Made by a program: the position numbers and the translations under genes. From contig NZ_JMKU01000019.1 in the NCBI RefSeq assembly GCF_000687165.1, positions 62,001 through 126,000 of the forward strand: a DNA stretch of 64,000 nucleotides, given 5' to 3'. Shown piece after piece: positions 49,097 to 58,368 of the stretch (positions are counted from its first letter, which is position 1; each line of letters opens with the position of its first letter). Origin of the DNA: Paracidovorax oryzae ATCC 19882 (GTDB lineage: Bacteria; Pseudomonadota; Gammaproteobacteria; Burkholderiales; Burkholderiaceae_C). The notes under the pieces were generated by a model, which saw only the letters and a list, made by a program, of their open reading frames with translations, was not told where the DNA came from and searched no databases.

Positions 49097-49888
49097 ATGT
49101 CCACCCCACCGGCAGCCACCCCCGACAGCCCCGCCCCGACGGCCGGCGGCACGGGCGTGCCGACGCCGGCCTTCAGCCCGCTCTACCAGCAGATCAAGGG
49201 GCTCATCCTGCAGAGCCTGCAGCAGGGCGAATGGAAGCCCGGCGAGGCCATCCCCAGCGAGATGGAACTGGCGGCCCGCTTCCGCGTGAGCCAGGGCACG
49301 GTGCGCAAGGCGATCGACGAACTCGCGGCCGAAAACCTCGTGATGCGCCGCCAGGGCAAGGGTACCTTCGTCGCCACCCATGCCGAGCGCCACGTGCAAT
49401 ACCGTTTCCTGAAGCTGCAACCCGACGCGGGAGACCCGGACGACGAAGGCCCGGCCCAGCGCCGCATCGTGGAATGCCGGCGCACGCGCGCCAGCGCCGA
49501 CGTGGCGCGCGCCCTGGCACTGCGCAGCGGCGACGCCGTGGTCATGGCGCGGCGCATCCTCTCGTTCGCGGGCGTGCCCACCATCCTGGAGGACATCTGG
49601 CTCCCCGGCCAGACCTTCAAGGGCCTCACGGCCGAACGGCTCGCCGGCTACCCCGGCCCCACCTATGCGATGTTCGAGCTCGATTTCGGCGTGCGCATGG
49701 TGCGCGCCGACGAGAAGATCCGCGCGGTGCTGCCCGATGCGGCGCAGGCCGGGCTGCTGGGCGTTCCCGCCGGCACCCCGCTGCTGAGCGTGGAGCGCAC
49801 CGCCTATACCTACAACGATGTTCCGATGGAGTTACGCCGAGGGCTCTACCGGACCGACACGCACCACTACCACAATGCGCTGCAGTGA
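49097..49888 (+). CDS. GntR-family (HutC subfamily) transcriptional regulator of the TCA locus
   Basis: About 263 residues from the ATG at 49097 (278 from 49052, which would put the palindrome right at the start codon). The winged helix lies at about 25-95: PLYQQIKGLILQSLQQGEW and RFRVSQGTVRKAIDELAAEN, with MRRQGKGTFVA as wing. The C-terminal domain is of the UbiC/HutC ligand-binding type (VARALALRSGDAVVMARRIL, VERTAYTYNDVPMELRRGLY). It is flanked by mdh on one side and sdhCDAB-sdhE-gltA on the other, so it very likely tunes these genes to a TCA-related effector. The effector is not readable. Confidence 0.88.
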   Translation: MSTPPAATPDSPAPTAGGTGVPTPAFSPLYQQIKGLILQSLQQGEWKPGEAIPSEMELAARFRVSQGTVRKAIDELAAENLVMRRQGKGTFVATHAERHVQYRFLKLQPDAGDPDDEGPAQRRIVECRRTRASADVARALALRSGDAVVMARRILSFAGVPTILEDIWLPGQTFKGLTAERLAGYPGPTYAMFELDFGVRMVRADEKIRAVLPDAAQAGLLGVPAGTPLLSVERTAYTYNDVPMELRRGLYRTDTHHYHNALQ

Positions 49889-50028
49889 ACCGGCAGTCCT
49901 GCCCGTGCGTACAGCCGCGGGATGGAAATCGTAGTACCCACAAACTCCGCCTTGTTGCATTGCAATAGAATTTTGGGCGTTTCGCCTGCGCGAAATTACA
50001 AAGCAGTTACATCCACGAAAGCACCGCC

Positions 50029-50463
50029 ATGACCGAGATCGCCAAAAAGCGGCCTGAATTCCGCAACATCAACGCCCTCACGGACCTGCCCACTTACCGC
50101 CTGCCGGCCGCGGGATGGGTGTCGATCCTGCACCGCATCAGCGGTGTGATCATGCTGCTGCTGCTGCCGTTCGTGCTGTGGATGTTCGACACCTCGGTGT
50201 CCTCGGAGATCTCGTTCGGCAAGTTCACCTCGGCGTTCACCGCGGGCCTGGGCTTCGTGCCCGGCTGGTTCATCAAGCTCGTGGTGCTGGCGCTGATCTG
50301 GGCCTACCTGCACCACTTCACCGCCGGCCTGCGCCACCTGTGGATGGACGTGAGCCACGACGCCGTGAACAAGCATTTCGGCAGCATGTCGGCCAAGGTC
50401 ACGCTGGCGATCAGCCTCGGCCTGACGGTGATCCTCGGCGCCAAGCTCTTCGGCCTGTACTGA
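50029..50463 (+). CDS. sdhC: Succinate dehydrogenase cytochrome b556 subunit
   Basis: A membrane anchor of 144 residues with three helices. ILHRISGVIMLLLLPFVLWM opens the first, and the heme-ligand histidine lies in LHHFTAGLRHLWMDVSHD. It binds ubiquinone and heme b with SdhD. The ATG at 50029 follows a 140-bp upstream region with AT-rich promoter-like sequence, and sdhD starts 54 bp later. Confidence 0.95.
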   Translation: MTEIAKKRPEFRNINALTDLPTYRLPAAGWVSILHRISGVIMLLLLPFVLWMFDTSVSSEISFGKFTSAFTAGLGFVPGWFIKLVVLALIWAYLHHFTAGLRHLWMDVSHDAVNKHFGSMSAKVTLAISLGLTVILGAKLFGLY

Positions 50464-50517
50464 GCCCCCGGCCGGCGCACCGCCCTCCCCCTTTCCACGA
50501 TTCCCAAGGATTTCCCC

Positions 50518-50883
50518 ATGTCCGTGAACTATGGTTCCAAGCGCACCGTCGTCGGTGCCCACTACGGCACGCGCGACTGGCTCAGCCAGCGCGTCACCGC
50601 GGCCCTGATGGCCGTCTTCACCCTCGTCGTGCTGGCGCAGCTGGTGCTCACCAAGGGCCCCATCGGCTACGACCGCTGGGCCGGCATCTTCGGCGCGCAG
50701 TGGATGAAGGTCCTCACCTTCTCCGTCATCGTCGGCCTGGCATGGCATGCCTGGGTGGGCATGCGCGATGTGTGGATGGACTACGTCAAGCCCGTCGGCC
50801 TGCGCCTGGCGCTGCAAGCGGTCACGATCTTCTGGCTCGTCGGCTGTGCCGGCTGGGGCATCCAGATCCTCTGGCGCCTCTGA
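50518..50883 (+). CDS. sdhD: Succinate dehydrogenase membrane anchor subunit
   Basis: A three-helix anchor protein of 121 residues. RDWLSQRVTAALMAVFTLVV and the second-helix block LAWHAWVGMRDVWMDYVKP are typical of SdhD and carry quinone- and heme-side residues. It lies between sdhC and sdhA with normal operon spacing (34 bp to sdhA). Confidence 0.95.
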   Translation: MSVNYGSKRTVVGAHYGTRDWLSQRVTAALMAVFTLVVLAQLVLTKGPIGYDRWAGIFGAQWMKVLTFSVIVGLAWHAWVGMRDVWMDYVKPVGLRLALQAVTIFWLVGCAGWGIQILWRL

Positions 50884-50917
50884 TCCGATTCCCCCGCGAC
50901 TGAAAGAGCACACAACA

Positions 50918-52726
50918 ATGAGCTACACCAAAGCGAACATCACCACGCGCAAGTTCGACGTCGTCATCGTCGGCGCGGGCGGCTCCGGCATGCGTGCCGC
51001 GCTGGAACTCTCCCGCGCGGGCCTGAACGTGGCCTCGCTCTCCAAGGTCTTCCCCACCCGCTCGCACACCGTGGCGGCGCAGGGCGGCGTGTCGGCATCG
51101 CTCGGCAACATGAGCGAGGACAACTGGCACTACCACTTCTACGACACCATCAAGGGCTCCGACTGGCTGGGCGACCAGGACGCCATCGAGTTCATGTGCC
51201 GCGAGGCCCCCAAGGTGGTGTATGAGCTGGAACACTTCGGCATGCCCTTCGACCGCAACCCGGACGGCACCATCTACCAGCGCCCCTTCGGCGGCCACAC
51301 GGCCAACTATGGCGAGAAGCCCGTGCAGCGCGCCTGCGCCGCGGCCGACCGCACCGGCCACGCCATGCTGCACACGCTCTACCAGCAGAACGTGAAGGCC
51401 AAGACGAACTTCTTCGTCGAGTGGATGGCCCTGGACCTGATCCGCGACGCCTCCGGCGACGTGGTCGGCGTGACGGCCCTCGAACTGGAAACCGGCGAGC
51501 TCTACCAGCTCCAGGCCAAGGCCGTGCTGCTGGCCACCGGCGGCGCGGGCCGCATCTTCGCGGCATCGACCAACGCCTTCATCAACACCGGCGACGGCCT
51601 GGGCATGGCGGCACGTGCCGGCATCCCGCTGCAGGACATGGAGTTCTGGCAGTTCCACCCCACCGGCGTGGCCGGCGCGGGCGTGCTGCTGACCGAGGGC
51701 TGCCGCGGCGAAGGCGCCATCCTGCTCAACAGCAACGGCGAGCGCTTCATGGAGCGCTATGCGCCCACGCTGAAGGACCTGGCGCCGCGCGACTTCGTCT
51801 CCCGCTCGATGGACCAGGAGATCAAGGAAGGCCGCGGCTGCGGTCCCAACAAGGACTACGTGCTGCTCAAGCTCGACCACCTGGGCGCCGAGACCATCCA
51901 CAAGCGCCTGCCCTCGGTGTACGAGATCGGCGTCAACTTCGCCAACGTGGACATCACGAAGGAACCGATCCCGGTCGTTCCCACCATCCACTACCAGATG
52001 GGCGGCATCCCGACCAACATCAACGGCCAGGTCGTGATCCAGAACGGCGAGGTCCACAACCAGGTCGTGAACGGCCTGTACGCCGTGGGTGAATGCTCCT
52101 GCGTGTCGGTGCACGGCGCGAACCGCCTGGGCACGAACTCGCTGCTCGACCTGCTGGTGTTCGGCAAGTCCGCCGGCCGCCACATCGTCGAGATGGTCAA
52201 GAACAGCGGCGAGCACAAGCCCCTGCCGGCCGACGGCGCCGACCGCACGCTGGCGCGCCTGAACCAGCTGCAGGAATCCAGCCAGGGCATCTATGCCCAG
52301 GACATCGCCAACGACATCCGCGCATCGATGCAGCAGCACGCCGGCGTGTTCCGCACGCAGGAAAGCATGGACGAAGGCGTGGTGAAGGTGAACGCCATCC
52401 GCGAGCGCGTGGGCGCGATCACGCTGAAGGACAAGTCCAAGGTGTGGAACACGGCCCGCATGGAAGCACTGGAAGTGGACAACCTCATCGAGGTCGCCCA
52501 GGCGACGATGGTCTCGGCCGCAGCACGCAAGGAATGCCGCGGCGCGCACACGGTGTACGACTACGAGCACCCCGCCGACCACCCCGACTTCCCGCTGGGC
52601 CGCAACGACAAGGAGTGGATGAAGCACACGCTGTGGCACAGCGGCAGCAACAGCCTCACCTACAAGCCCGTGAACCTCAAGCCCCTGACCGTGGACAGCG
52701 TGCCGCCCAAGGTCCGCACGTTCTGA
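50918..52726 (+). CDS. sdhA: Succinate dehydrogenase flavoprotein subunit
   Basis: The protein has 602 residues. It oxidises succinate to fumarate with covalently bound FAD. The FAD loop is VVIVGAGGSGMRAALELSRA, the flavin-linking histidine is in TRSHTVAAQGGVSAS, and the active-site region includes ILLTEGCRGEGAIL-like sequence and NRLGTNSLLDLLVFG. Length matches the family (588-602). The ATG at 50918 gives the normal family N-terminus. Confidence 0.97.
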   Translation: MSYTKANITTRKFDVVIVGAGGSGMRAALELSRAGLNVASLSKVFPTRSHTVAAQGGVSASLGNMSEDNWHYHFYDTIKGSDWLGDQDAIEFMCREAPKVVYELEHFGMPFDRNPDGTIYQRPFGGHTANYGEKPVQRACAAADRTGHAMLHTLYQQNVKAKTNFFVEWMALDLIRDASGDVVGVTALELETGELYQLQAKAVLLATGGAGRIFAASTNAFINTGDGLGMAARAGIPLQDMEFWQFHPTGVAGAGVLLTEGCRGEGAILLNSNGERFMERYAPTLKDLAPRDFVSRSMDQEIKEGRGCGPNKDYVLLKLDHLGAETIHKRLPSVYEIGVNFANVDITKEPIPVVPTIHYQMGGIPTNINGQVVIQNGEVHNQVVNGLYAVGECSCVSVHGANRLGTNSLLDLLVFGKSAGRHIVEMVKNSGEHKPLPADGADRTLARLNQLQESSQGIYAQDIANDIRASMQQHAGVFRTQESMDEGVVKVNAIRERVGAITLKDKSKVWNTARMEALEVDNLIEVAQATMVSAAARKECRGAHTVYDYEHPADHPDFPLGRNDKEWMKHTLWHSGSNSLTYKPVNLKPLTVDSVPPKVRTF

Positions 52727-52756
52727 TACGCCCCCGAGAACCCACGAGACACCACC

Positions 52757-53458
52757 ATGAAGCGCACCTTTCAAATCTACCGCTACGATCCGGACAAGGA
52801 CGCCAAGCCCTACATGCAGACCGTCGAGATCGAGCTCGACGGCCATGAGCGCATGCTGCTCGACGCCCTGGTCAAGCTGAAGGCGCAGGACCCGTCCATC
52901 TCGTTCCGCCGCTCCTGCCGCGAAGGCGTCTGCGGCTCCGACGCGATGAACATCAACGGCAAGAACGGCCTGGCGTGCCTCACCAACATGAACACGCTCA
53001 AGGGCACGATCGTGCTCAAGCCGCTGCCGGGCCTGCCCGTGATCCGCGACCTGATCGTGGACATGACGCAGTTCTTCAAGCAGTACCACTCGATCAAGCC
53101 CTACCTCATCACGGAAGGCATCACGCCCGAGAAGGAGCGCCTGCAATCCCCCGAGGAGCGCGACGAGCTCAACGGCCTGTACGAGTGCATCCTGTGCGCG
53201 AGCTGCTCGACCAGCTGCCCCAGCTTCTGGTGGAACCCCGACAAGTTCGTGGGCCCCGCCGGCCTGCTGCAAGCCTACCGCTTCATCGCCGACAGCCGCG
53301 ACGAAGCCACGGGTGCGCGCCTGGACAACCTGGAAGACCCCTACCGCCTCTTCCGCTGCCACACCATCATGAACTGCGTGGACGTGTGCCCCAAGGGCCT
53401 CAACCCCACGAAGGCCATCGGCAAGATCAAGGAACTGATGGTGCGCCGCGCCGTCTGA
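52757..53458 (+). CDS. sdhB: Succinate dehydrogenase iron-sulfur subunit
   Basis: The protein has 233 residues with the three iron-sulfur centres in order: 2Fe-2S in CREGVCGSDAMNINGKNGLA, 4Fe-4S in CILCASCSTSCPSFWW, and 3Fe-4S in CHTIMNCVDVCPKGLNP. It carries electrons from SdhA to quinone. It starts 30 bp after sdhA and is followed 8 bp later by sdhE. Confidence 0.97.
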   Translation: MKRTFQIYRYDPDKDAKPYMQTVEIELDGHERMLLDALVKLKAQDPSISFRRSCREGVCGSDAMNINGKNGLACLTNMNTLKGTIVLKPLPGLPVIRDLIVDMTQFFKQYHSIKPYLITEGITPEKERLQSPEERDELNGLYECILCASCSTSCPSFWWNPDKFVGPAGLLQAYRFIADSRDEATGARLDNLEDPYRLFRCHTIMNCVDVCPKGLNPTKAIGKIKELMVRRAV

Positions 53459-53466
53459 CTTTGCAC

Positions 53467-53760
53467 ATGCCAGAAGACCTGCTCGACGACCGCGAAGTCG
53501 CCAAGCTCCGGTGGCGCAGCCGCCGGGGCCTGGTCGAGAACGACCTCTTCATCGAGCAGTTCTTCGCGACCCATGGCTCCCGCCTGACGCATCGCCAGGC
53601 GCAGGGCATCGCCACCCTGATGGACCTCTCCGACAACGACCTGCTGGACCTGCTGCTGCGGCGCAAGGAACCCTCCGGCGAGCTCGATACCGGAGACGTT
53701 AGGGAGGTGCTCGAACTGCTGCGCCGCCGCGCGCCGGCAACTCCACCGCTTGCGGGCTAA
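53467..53760 (+). CDS. sdhE: FAD assembly factor SdhE
   Basis: A small helical SdhE/YgfY protein of 97 residues. The RGxxE signature is in [19 protein letters not shown], and [20 protein letters not shown] completes the domain. It promotes covalent flavin attachment to SdhA, and the position directly after sdhB fits that. Its stop is 16 bp before gltA. Confidence 0.94.
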   Translation: MPEDLLDDREVAKLRWRSRRGLVENDLFIEQFFATHGSRLTHRQAQGIATLMDLSDNDLLDLLLRRKEPSGELDTGDVREVLELLRRRAPATPPLAG

Positions 53761-53776
53761 CTACGAAGGAAACTCA

Positions 53777-55087
53777 ATGAAACTGGCAGACAACAAAGCA
53801 ACGCTCTCGTTCAGCAATGGCAGCCCGAGCGTGGAATTGCCCGTGTACCACGGCAGCGTGGGTCCGGACGTGGTGGACATCCGCAAGCTCTACGCCCAGA
53901 CGGGCATGTTCACGTACGACCCGGGCTTCCTGTCCACGGCCGCGTGCCAGTCGTCGATCACCTACATCGACGGCGACAAGGGTGAACTGCTCTACCGCGG
54001 CTACCCCATCGAGCAGCTGGCGACCAACTGCGACTACCTCGAGACCTGCTACCTGTTGCTCAAGGGCGAACTGCCGAACGCCACCCAGAAGCAGGAGTTC
54101 AGCGACAGCGTGACCAAGCACACGATGGTCAACGAGCAGATGCAGTTCTTCCTGCGCGGCTTCCGCCGCGACGCGCACCCGATGGCCGTGCTCACGGGCC
54201 TGGTGGGCGCCCTGTCGGCCTTCTACCACGACAGCACGGACATCAACAATCCGCAGCACCGCGAGATCTCGGCCATCCGCCTGATCGCCAAGATGCCCAC
54301 GCTGGTCGCCATGGCCTACAAGTACGGCGTGGGCCAGCCGTACATGTACCCGCAGAACGACCTGAGCTATGCCGGCAACTTCCTGCGCATGATGTTCGGC
54401 ACGCCCTGCGAGGAGTACAAGGTCAACCCGGTGCTCGAGCGCGCGCTGGACCGCATCTTCATCCTGCACGCCGACCACGAGCAGAACGCCTCCACGTCCA
54501 CCGTGCGCCTGTGCGGCTCGTCGGGCACCAACCCGTTCGCCGCCATCGCGGCCGGCGTGGCCTGCCTCTGGGGCCCCGCCCACGGCGGCGCCAACGAAGC
54601 GGCCCTGAACATGCTGCACGACATCCAGGCCCAGGGCGGCGTGGAGAAGATCGGCGAGTTCATCAAGCAGGTCAAGGACAAGAACTCCGGCGTCAAGCTC
54701 ATGGGCTTCGGCCACCGCGTGTACAAGAACTACGACCCGCGCGCCAAGCTCATGCAGGAAACCTGCAACGAGGTGCTGGCCGAACTGGGCCTGGAAAAGG
54801 ACCCGCTGTTCGCCCTGGCCAAGGAACTGGAAAAGATCGCCCTGGAAGACGACTACTTCGTGCAGCGCAAGCTCTACCCGAACGTGGACTTCTACTCCGG
54901 CATCGTGCAGCGCGCCATCGGCATCCCGGTGAACCTGTTCACCGGCATCTTCGCCCTGGCCCGCACCGTCGGCTGGATCGCCCAGCTGAACGAGATGATC
55001 GGCGACCCCGAGTACAAGATCGGCCGTCCGCGCCAGCTGTTCGTGGGCGCCGAGCCGCGCACGGTGAAGCCGATCGCGCAGCGCTGA
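53777..55087 (+). CDS. gltA: Citrate synthase
   Basis: A type II (NADH-sensitive, hexameric) citrate synthase of 436 residues. Catalytic residues are seen in [15 protein letters not shown] (first His), [15 protein letters not shown] (second His) and [14 protein letters not shown] (Asp). It condenses acetyl-CoA and oxaloacetate at the head of the TCA cycle. An AAGGAAA site precedes the ATG at 53777. It closes the sdh operon and is followed by a strong terminator. Confidence 0.97.
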   Translation: MKLADNKATLSFSNGSPSVELPVYHGSVGPDVVDIRKLYAQTGMFTYDPGFLSTAACQSSITYIDGDKGELLYRGYPIEQLATNCDYLETCYLLLKGELPNATQKQEFSDSVTKHTMVNEQMQFFLRGFRRDAHPMAVLTGLVGALSAFYHDSTDINNPQHREISAIRLIAKMPTLVAMAYKYGVGQPYMYPQNDLSYAGNFLRMMFGTPCEEYKVNPVLERALDRIFILHADHEQNASTSTVRLCGSSGTNPFAAIAAGVACLWGPAHGGANEAALNMLHDIQAQGGVEKIGEFIKQVKDKNSGVKLMGFGHRVYKNYDPRAKLMQETCNEVLAELGLEKDPLFALAKELEKIALEDDYFVQRKLYPNVDFYSGIVQRAIGIPVNLFTGIFALARTVGWIAQLNEMIGDPEYKIGRPRQLFVGAEPRTVKPIAQR

Positions 55088-55135
55088 TCGGGTTGCCAAG
55101 GCGCGGTCACATGGTGGCTGCGCTGGCAAGAGGAC

Positions 55136-55175
55136 AAACCGCCGCAGGAGGATGGCCTCCGCGGCGGTTTTTTTA
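55136..55175 (+). terminator. Rho-independent terminator after gltA
   Basis: A 10-bp stem (AAACCGCCGC with GCGGCGGTTT) extended by an inner GGAGG/CCTCC stem and followed by a run of seven or more T. It lies about 50 bp after the gltA stop and marks the right edge of the TCA locus. Confidence 0.9.
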
Positions 55176-55185
55176 TTGCTCTGCG

Positions 55186-55452
55186 TTATCGGATCTGCTC
55201 TGAATTACCGCTACGGTGTCGGAGGCGCTGGTAGAGCCTGTTGGCGAACCACCCTCCCAAAATGAAAGCAAGGCTACATACTCCCAGCGAGACCAGGATG
55301 AGGTCGCCGATATCGTTGTCGCTCCTGATGTAGTGGGGGCCATACCATGCGGCAAACACATGGAACATTTCAAAATATGCCATCACCGCAAACACGAGGC
55401 CGCCCAAAAGCATCATGATAATTTTTAAGAAAATCGCGAAGATCCGACCCAT
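55186..55452 (-). CDS. Small two-helix membrane protein, unknown
   Basis: An 88-residue protein with membrane helices at about 5-27 (FAIFLKIIMMLLGGLVFAVM) and 49-70 (GDLILVSLGVCSLAFILGGW) and a basic tail. No family recognised. It starts 18 bp after the larger membrane gene on the same strand, so the two form a probable operon. Base composition is clearly more AT-rich than the flanking genes, pointing to acquisition as a unit. It could be a partner, regulator or immunity component of the larger protein. Confidence 0.7.
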   Translation of the reverse strand: MGRIFAIFLKIIMMLLGGLVFAVMAYFEMFHVFAAWYGPHYIRSDNDIGDLILVSLGVCSLAFILGGWFANRLYQRLRHRSGNSEQIR

Positions 55453-55470
55453 ACTTCAACCGCGTTTCCT

Positions 55471-56676
55471 TCATCGATCTCTCAAGATCTGACCTATCAA
55501 TTCATCAAGAGATGCTTCAGAAAGCCCAAGACGATCACGATCATTTTTTGCGGCCTGCACCGCCTGCTGAATCGCCTTGCATTCGGGAACACCCGCCACT
55601 CGCACACGCGCGAGTAATGCACTTGCGGCTTGGTACCCAATAAAATCACGCTCTTCCACAATCCGGCGAGCTAGCCAGTGCATGTGTTCTGGCATGTATT
55701 TCATTTGCAGGATGACAGTAGCAGCCAGATGCTCGCCGGTGGAGGTGCTGCGCATCAGCTCTGCGATATAAGGTGCGGCTGCAATGGCATGCGGGCGCAT
55801 GCGGCGAACAATCTCCGTCATCTGACGAGTCCTCTCGGGCGAATAGTCCGCATGACGACGCAAGGACTCATATTCATTAGCAAGCTGACGTAGCGGGTTG
55901 AGGATAACTTCAGGATCAGATGGAGCTGCGTCGGCAACCGCCTGCGCTGCCTTGACGCTTGCTTCGGAAGGGATCGAAGGTATCGGTGCCAGCTCGTCCG
56001 ACACCTGACTCTCCCGTTCACCCACACGCCCTGCCAACTCTACGGCCTCCATATAGCGGCTCATCTGCTCATCCGAGCGAACCATCGCCCCTTGCAAAAA
56101 CAATCGCATATACAGATAGACGCAAAGAAATCCAATCAATGAAAAACCGACCACCAGCGCCGTGGCAACGGACGCATCAGACTCACCAGGATTGGCCCGT
56201 ATGGCGTAAGCAGCCTTTTGGCCAATACCTCCCACCTCTGCACTGATGTCCTTCAGATTGACAAGGGTCAAGCCGACGATAATTTTCGTCAGCCAATCTG
56301 AGACTTCCTCAAGATTTGTGTTTGGCCGGGCGCGTCCTGACGCCCCCGGCAATACCGATATATCCTTTCCCGACTCTCCAGCAGACGTTCCATTCCTCCC
56401 GCCATTTTTCCATGTGGAGCCAGACTTCGGTATGCCGAACAGGAAGCCCATCGTGCCTCCAGCGACGAACGACGCAAACACCCATAGCAGCACCGGGCCA
56501 ACTGCATCGGCACTCCAGCCAACCCATGCCGCGGCAGCAGTAGCCAGGGCGATGACGGGCAGAAACAGGTAGGTGATGTGGGTGAGATCGTTCGGCTCTC
56601 CCTGCTTTGGACGTCCACCACCGAACAAAGCTTGCACGCGCCTAACAGCAGAAACGATGCTCTTGCGTTCGGTCAT
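55471..56676 (-). CDS. Membrane protein with conflict-system-like N-terminal module and helical-repeat C-terminus
   Basis: The protein has 401 residues. Helices lie at about 32-54, 59-82 and 170-195. Between the second and third is NTNLEEVSDWLTKIIVGLTL (119-138), a segment I recall from the membrane part of pYEATS-type and other predicted bacterial conflict proteins. A linker follows, then an alpha-helical domain (about 260-401) with AELMRSTSTGEHLAATVILQ and RRIVEERDFIGYQAASALLA, like the helical domains found beside TIR, CHAT and similar effectors. There is no pYEATS, nuclease, protease or nucleotide-binding motif in this protein. Composition is AT-richer than the neighbours. Function unknown; a defence or stress-sensing role is inference only. 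Confidence 0.7.
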   Translation of the reverse strand: MTERKSIVSAVRRVQALFGGGRPKQGEPNDLTHITYLFLPVIALATAAAAWVGWSADAVGPVLLWVFASFVAGGTMGFLFGIPKSGSTWKNGGRNGTSAGESGKDISVLPGASGRARPNTNLEEVSDWLTKIIVGLTLVNLKDISAEVGGIGQKAAYAIRANPGESDASVATALVVGFSLIGFLCVYLYMRLFLQGAMVRSDEQMSRYMEAVELAGRVGERESQVSDELAPIPSIPSEASVKAAQAVADAAPSDPEVILNPLRQLANEYESLRRHADYSPERTRQMTEIVRRMRPHAIAAAPYIAELMRSTSTGEHLAATVILQMKYMPEHMHWLARRIVEERDFIGYQAASALLARVRVAGVPECKAIQQAVQAAKNDRDRLGLSEASLDELIGQILRDR

Positions 56677-56732
56677 ATTCCCTCTCGTTAGTCTTCTCCG
56701 AGGGAAATTTACCCTATGTACGGCTTGGCTCT

Positions 56733-57305
56733 CTACGACCTGTTCTCTCCATCCGTTGCCAACACCGAAAACAGCTGAAGATCGATCGGCCGCCCCTCCT
56801 TCATCTCATACCCCCGTCGCACCCCCTCGCGCGTGAACCCCAGCCTTGCCAGCAGCGCCGCGCTGGCATGGTTCTCCATGTCCACGTCGGCCCCGATCCG
56901 GTGGATGCCCAGCCGGTCGAAGGCATGGCGGATGGCCGCGGCGACGGACTCGCGGGCGAGGCCCTGGCCCCAGTGCGCCGGCAGCAGCCAGTAGCCGATC
57001 TCGGCCCGGCGGTGTTCCCGGTCGATGTCGTTGAAGCCGCAGGCGCCGATGAGGCACTCCGGGGCCCCGGCCAGGCAGACGCACCACCATTGCCCGGTGG
57101 CTTCCTGCTGGATGCGGCCGTACCAGCGGAGTTGCTCGCGGGTGGCCTCCAGGCTCGCATAGCGCACGCCGTAGTGTTCGATCACGCGCGGATCGCTCAG
57201 GCCCTCGAAGATGCCGGGCAGGTCGCTCTCACGGAAGGGGCGCAGCAGGCAGCGGGCGGTGCGGATCTCGGTATCGGGGAATGCAGTCGATGTGGTCAAT
57301 GGCAT
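56733..57305 (-). CDS. GNAT-family N-acetyltransferase (RimJ/RimL-like)
   Basis: A 190-residue protein with the RimJ/RimL branch layout: TARCLLRPFRESDLPGIFEG at the start, EIGYWLLPAHWGQGLARESV as the acetyl-CoA binding segment, and ENHASAALLARLGFTREGVR near the end. Members acetylate protein N-termini, amino acids or antibiotics, and the substrate is not readable. It lies 9 bp downstream of the AraC-type regulator gene on the same strand and is probably cotranscribed with it. Confidence 0.87.
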   Translation of the reverse strand: MPLTTSTAFPDTEIRTARCLLRPFRESDLPGIFEGLSDPRVIEHYGVRYASLEATREQLRWYGRIQQEATGQWWCVCLAGAPECLIGACGFNDIDREHRRAEIGYWLLPAHWGQGLARESVAAAIRHAFDRLGIHRIGADVDMENHASAALLARLGFTREGVRRGYEMKEGRPIDLQLFSVLATDGENRS

Positions 57306-57314
57306 GGTGGGAAT

Positions 57315-58316
57315 TCAGTCGCCGAAGCGCTCGCGGTAGGCCTGGGGCGGTATGCCCAGGTGTCGCAGGAACAGGTGCCGCAGCGCCTGCTCCGAGCCCA
57401 GCCCGACGCGCGCGGCCACGGTCTTGAGCGGCAGGGCGGCGTCGGATTCGAGCAGCCGGCGCGCGGCCTCCAGCCGGGCCGATTCGACGAAGGCCGAGGG
57501 ACTGCGCCCCGTCTCCTGCGCGAACACGCGGCGGAAGTGGCGCTCGCTCATCGAGGCGCGCCCGGCCAGTACCTGCAGGGTGAGGGGTTCGGACAGGTGC
57601 TCCAGCGCCCAGGCCTGCACGTCCTGCATGCCGCGGTGGGTGGTCGCCTGGCTCGCGAGCTGCACGCTGAACTGCGACTGCCCGCCGGGCCGCTTGAGGT
57701 ACATGACCATGTCGCGCGCCACCTCCAGCGCGAGCGCATGGCCGTAGTCCTCCTCGACCAGCGCGAGCGCGAGGTCGATGCCCGCGGTGACGCCCGCGGA
57801 AGTCCAGAGGTGGCCGTCGCGTACGTAGATCGCATCGGGATCGACCGCCACGGCAGGATGCAACTCCTGGAGCCGGGCGGCCACGCTCCAGTGGGTCGCG
57901 GCGCGGCGCCCGTCGAGCAGGCCCGCGGCGGCGAGGAAGAAGCTGCCGGAGCACAGGGCCACCATGCGGCGCACGCGCGGTGCCGCGGTGCGCGCCCACG
58001 CCACGATCTCCGGGGCGTCGGCCAGGGCTGCCTCGATGTGGCGGGCGCCGACCAGCAGGGCCGTGTCCGGCATCGCCCCGCTCGCCGCATCGCCGCCGGT
58101 GCACAGCACCTCGGTGGCATCCAGAGACATCAGCGTGTCGGATCGCACGGGGCCCCGCGCGCGGGCGGCGATGGACACGGCATAGCCGGGTGGCCGGCCG
58201 CGCCGCGCGAGGTGCACGTTCGCATAGTCGAACACCGAGAGCGGCCCCACGGCCTCCAGCGCCTTGAAGCCCGGATAGACGACGATGTGGACGGACAGGG
58301 GCTGGGCTGGGTGCAT
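57315..58316 (-). CDS. GATase1-AraC transcriptional regulator (FtrA/GlxA-like)
   Basis: The protein has 333 residues. The N-terminal DJ-1/PfpI-like domain (1-200) has VHIVVYPGFKALEAVGPLSV and the nucleophile-elbow cysteine in MVALCSGSFFLAAAGLLDG. The C-terminal AraC domain (about 225-330) shows two helix-turn-helix units, SMSERHFRRVFAQETGRSPS and RVGLGSEQALRHLFLRHLG. Such proteins often control nitrogen-compound or one-carbon metabolism. It is divergent from frmA across a 219-bp gap with 21-bp-spaced direct repeats that suit an AraC-type site. The ATG at 58316 matches the domain start. Confidence 0.9.
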   Translation of the reverse strand: MHPAQPLSVHIVVYPGFKALEAVGPLSVFDYANVHLARRGRPPGYAVSIAARARGPVRSDTLMSLDATEVLCTGGDAASGAMPDTALLVGARHIEAALADAPEIVAWARTAAPRVRRMVALCSGSFFLAAAGLLDGRRAATHWSVAARLQELHPAVAVDPDAIYVRDGHLWTSAGVTAGIDLALALVEEDYGHALALEVARDMVMYLKRPGGQSQFSVQLASQATTHRGMQDVQAWALEHLSEPLTLQVLAGRASMSERHFRRVFAQETGRSPSAFVESARLEAARRLLESDAALPLKTVAARVGLGSEQALRHLFLRHLGIPPQAYRERFGD

Positions 58317-58333
58317 GCGGTGGGGGAAGGGGC

Positions 58334-58366
58334 GGTGATCGGACAAAGCGGGCCGGTCACCGGACA
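58334..58366. promoter_or_regulatory. Two direct repeats 21 bp apart, candidate AraC-type operator
   Basis: GGTGATCGGACA (58334-58345) recurs as GGTCACCGGACA (58355-58366), ten of twelve bases identical and exactly 21 bp apart, two helical turns. AraC-family proteins typically bind such paired direct repeats. The site lies 18 bp outside the regulator start and about 170 bp upstream of frmA. Confidence 0.6.
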
Positions 58367-58368
58367 TC

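Noticed and set aside
50822-53362. 846-residue open frame antisense to sdhA and sdhB
   Set aside because: Shadow of highly conserved succinate dehydrogenase genes; no start signal and no recognisable domains.
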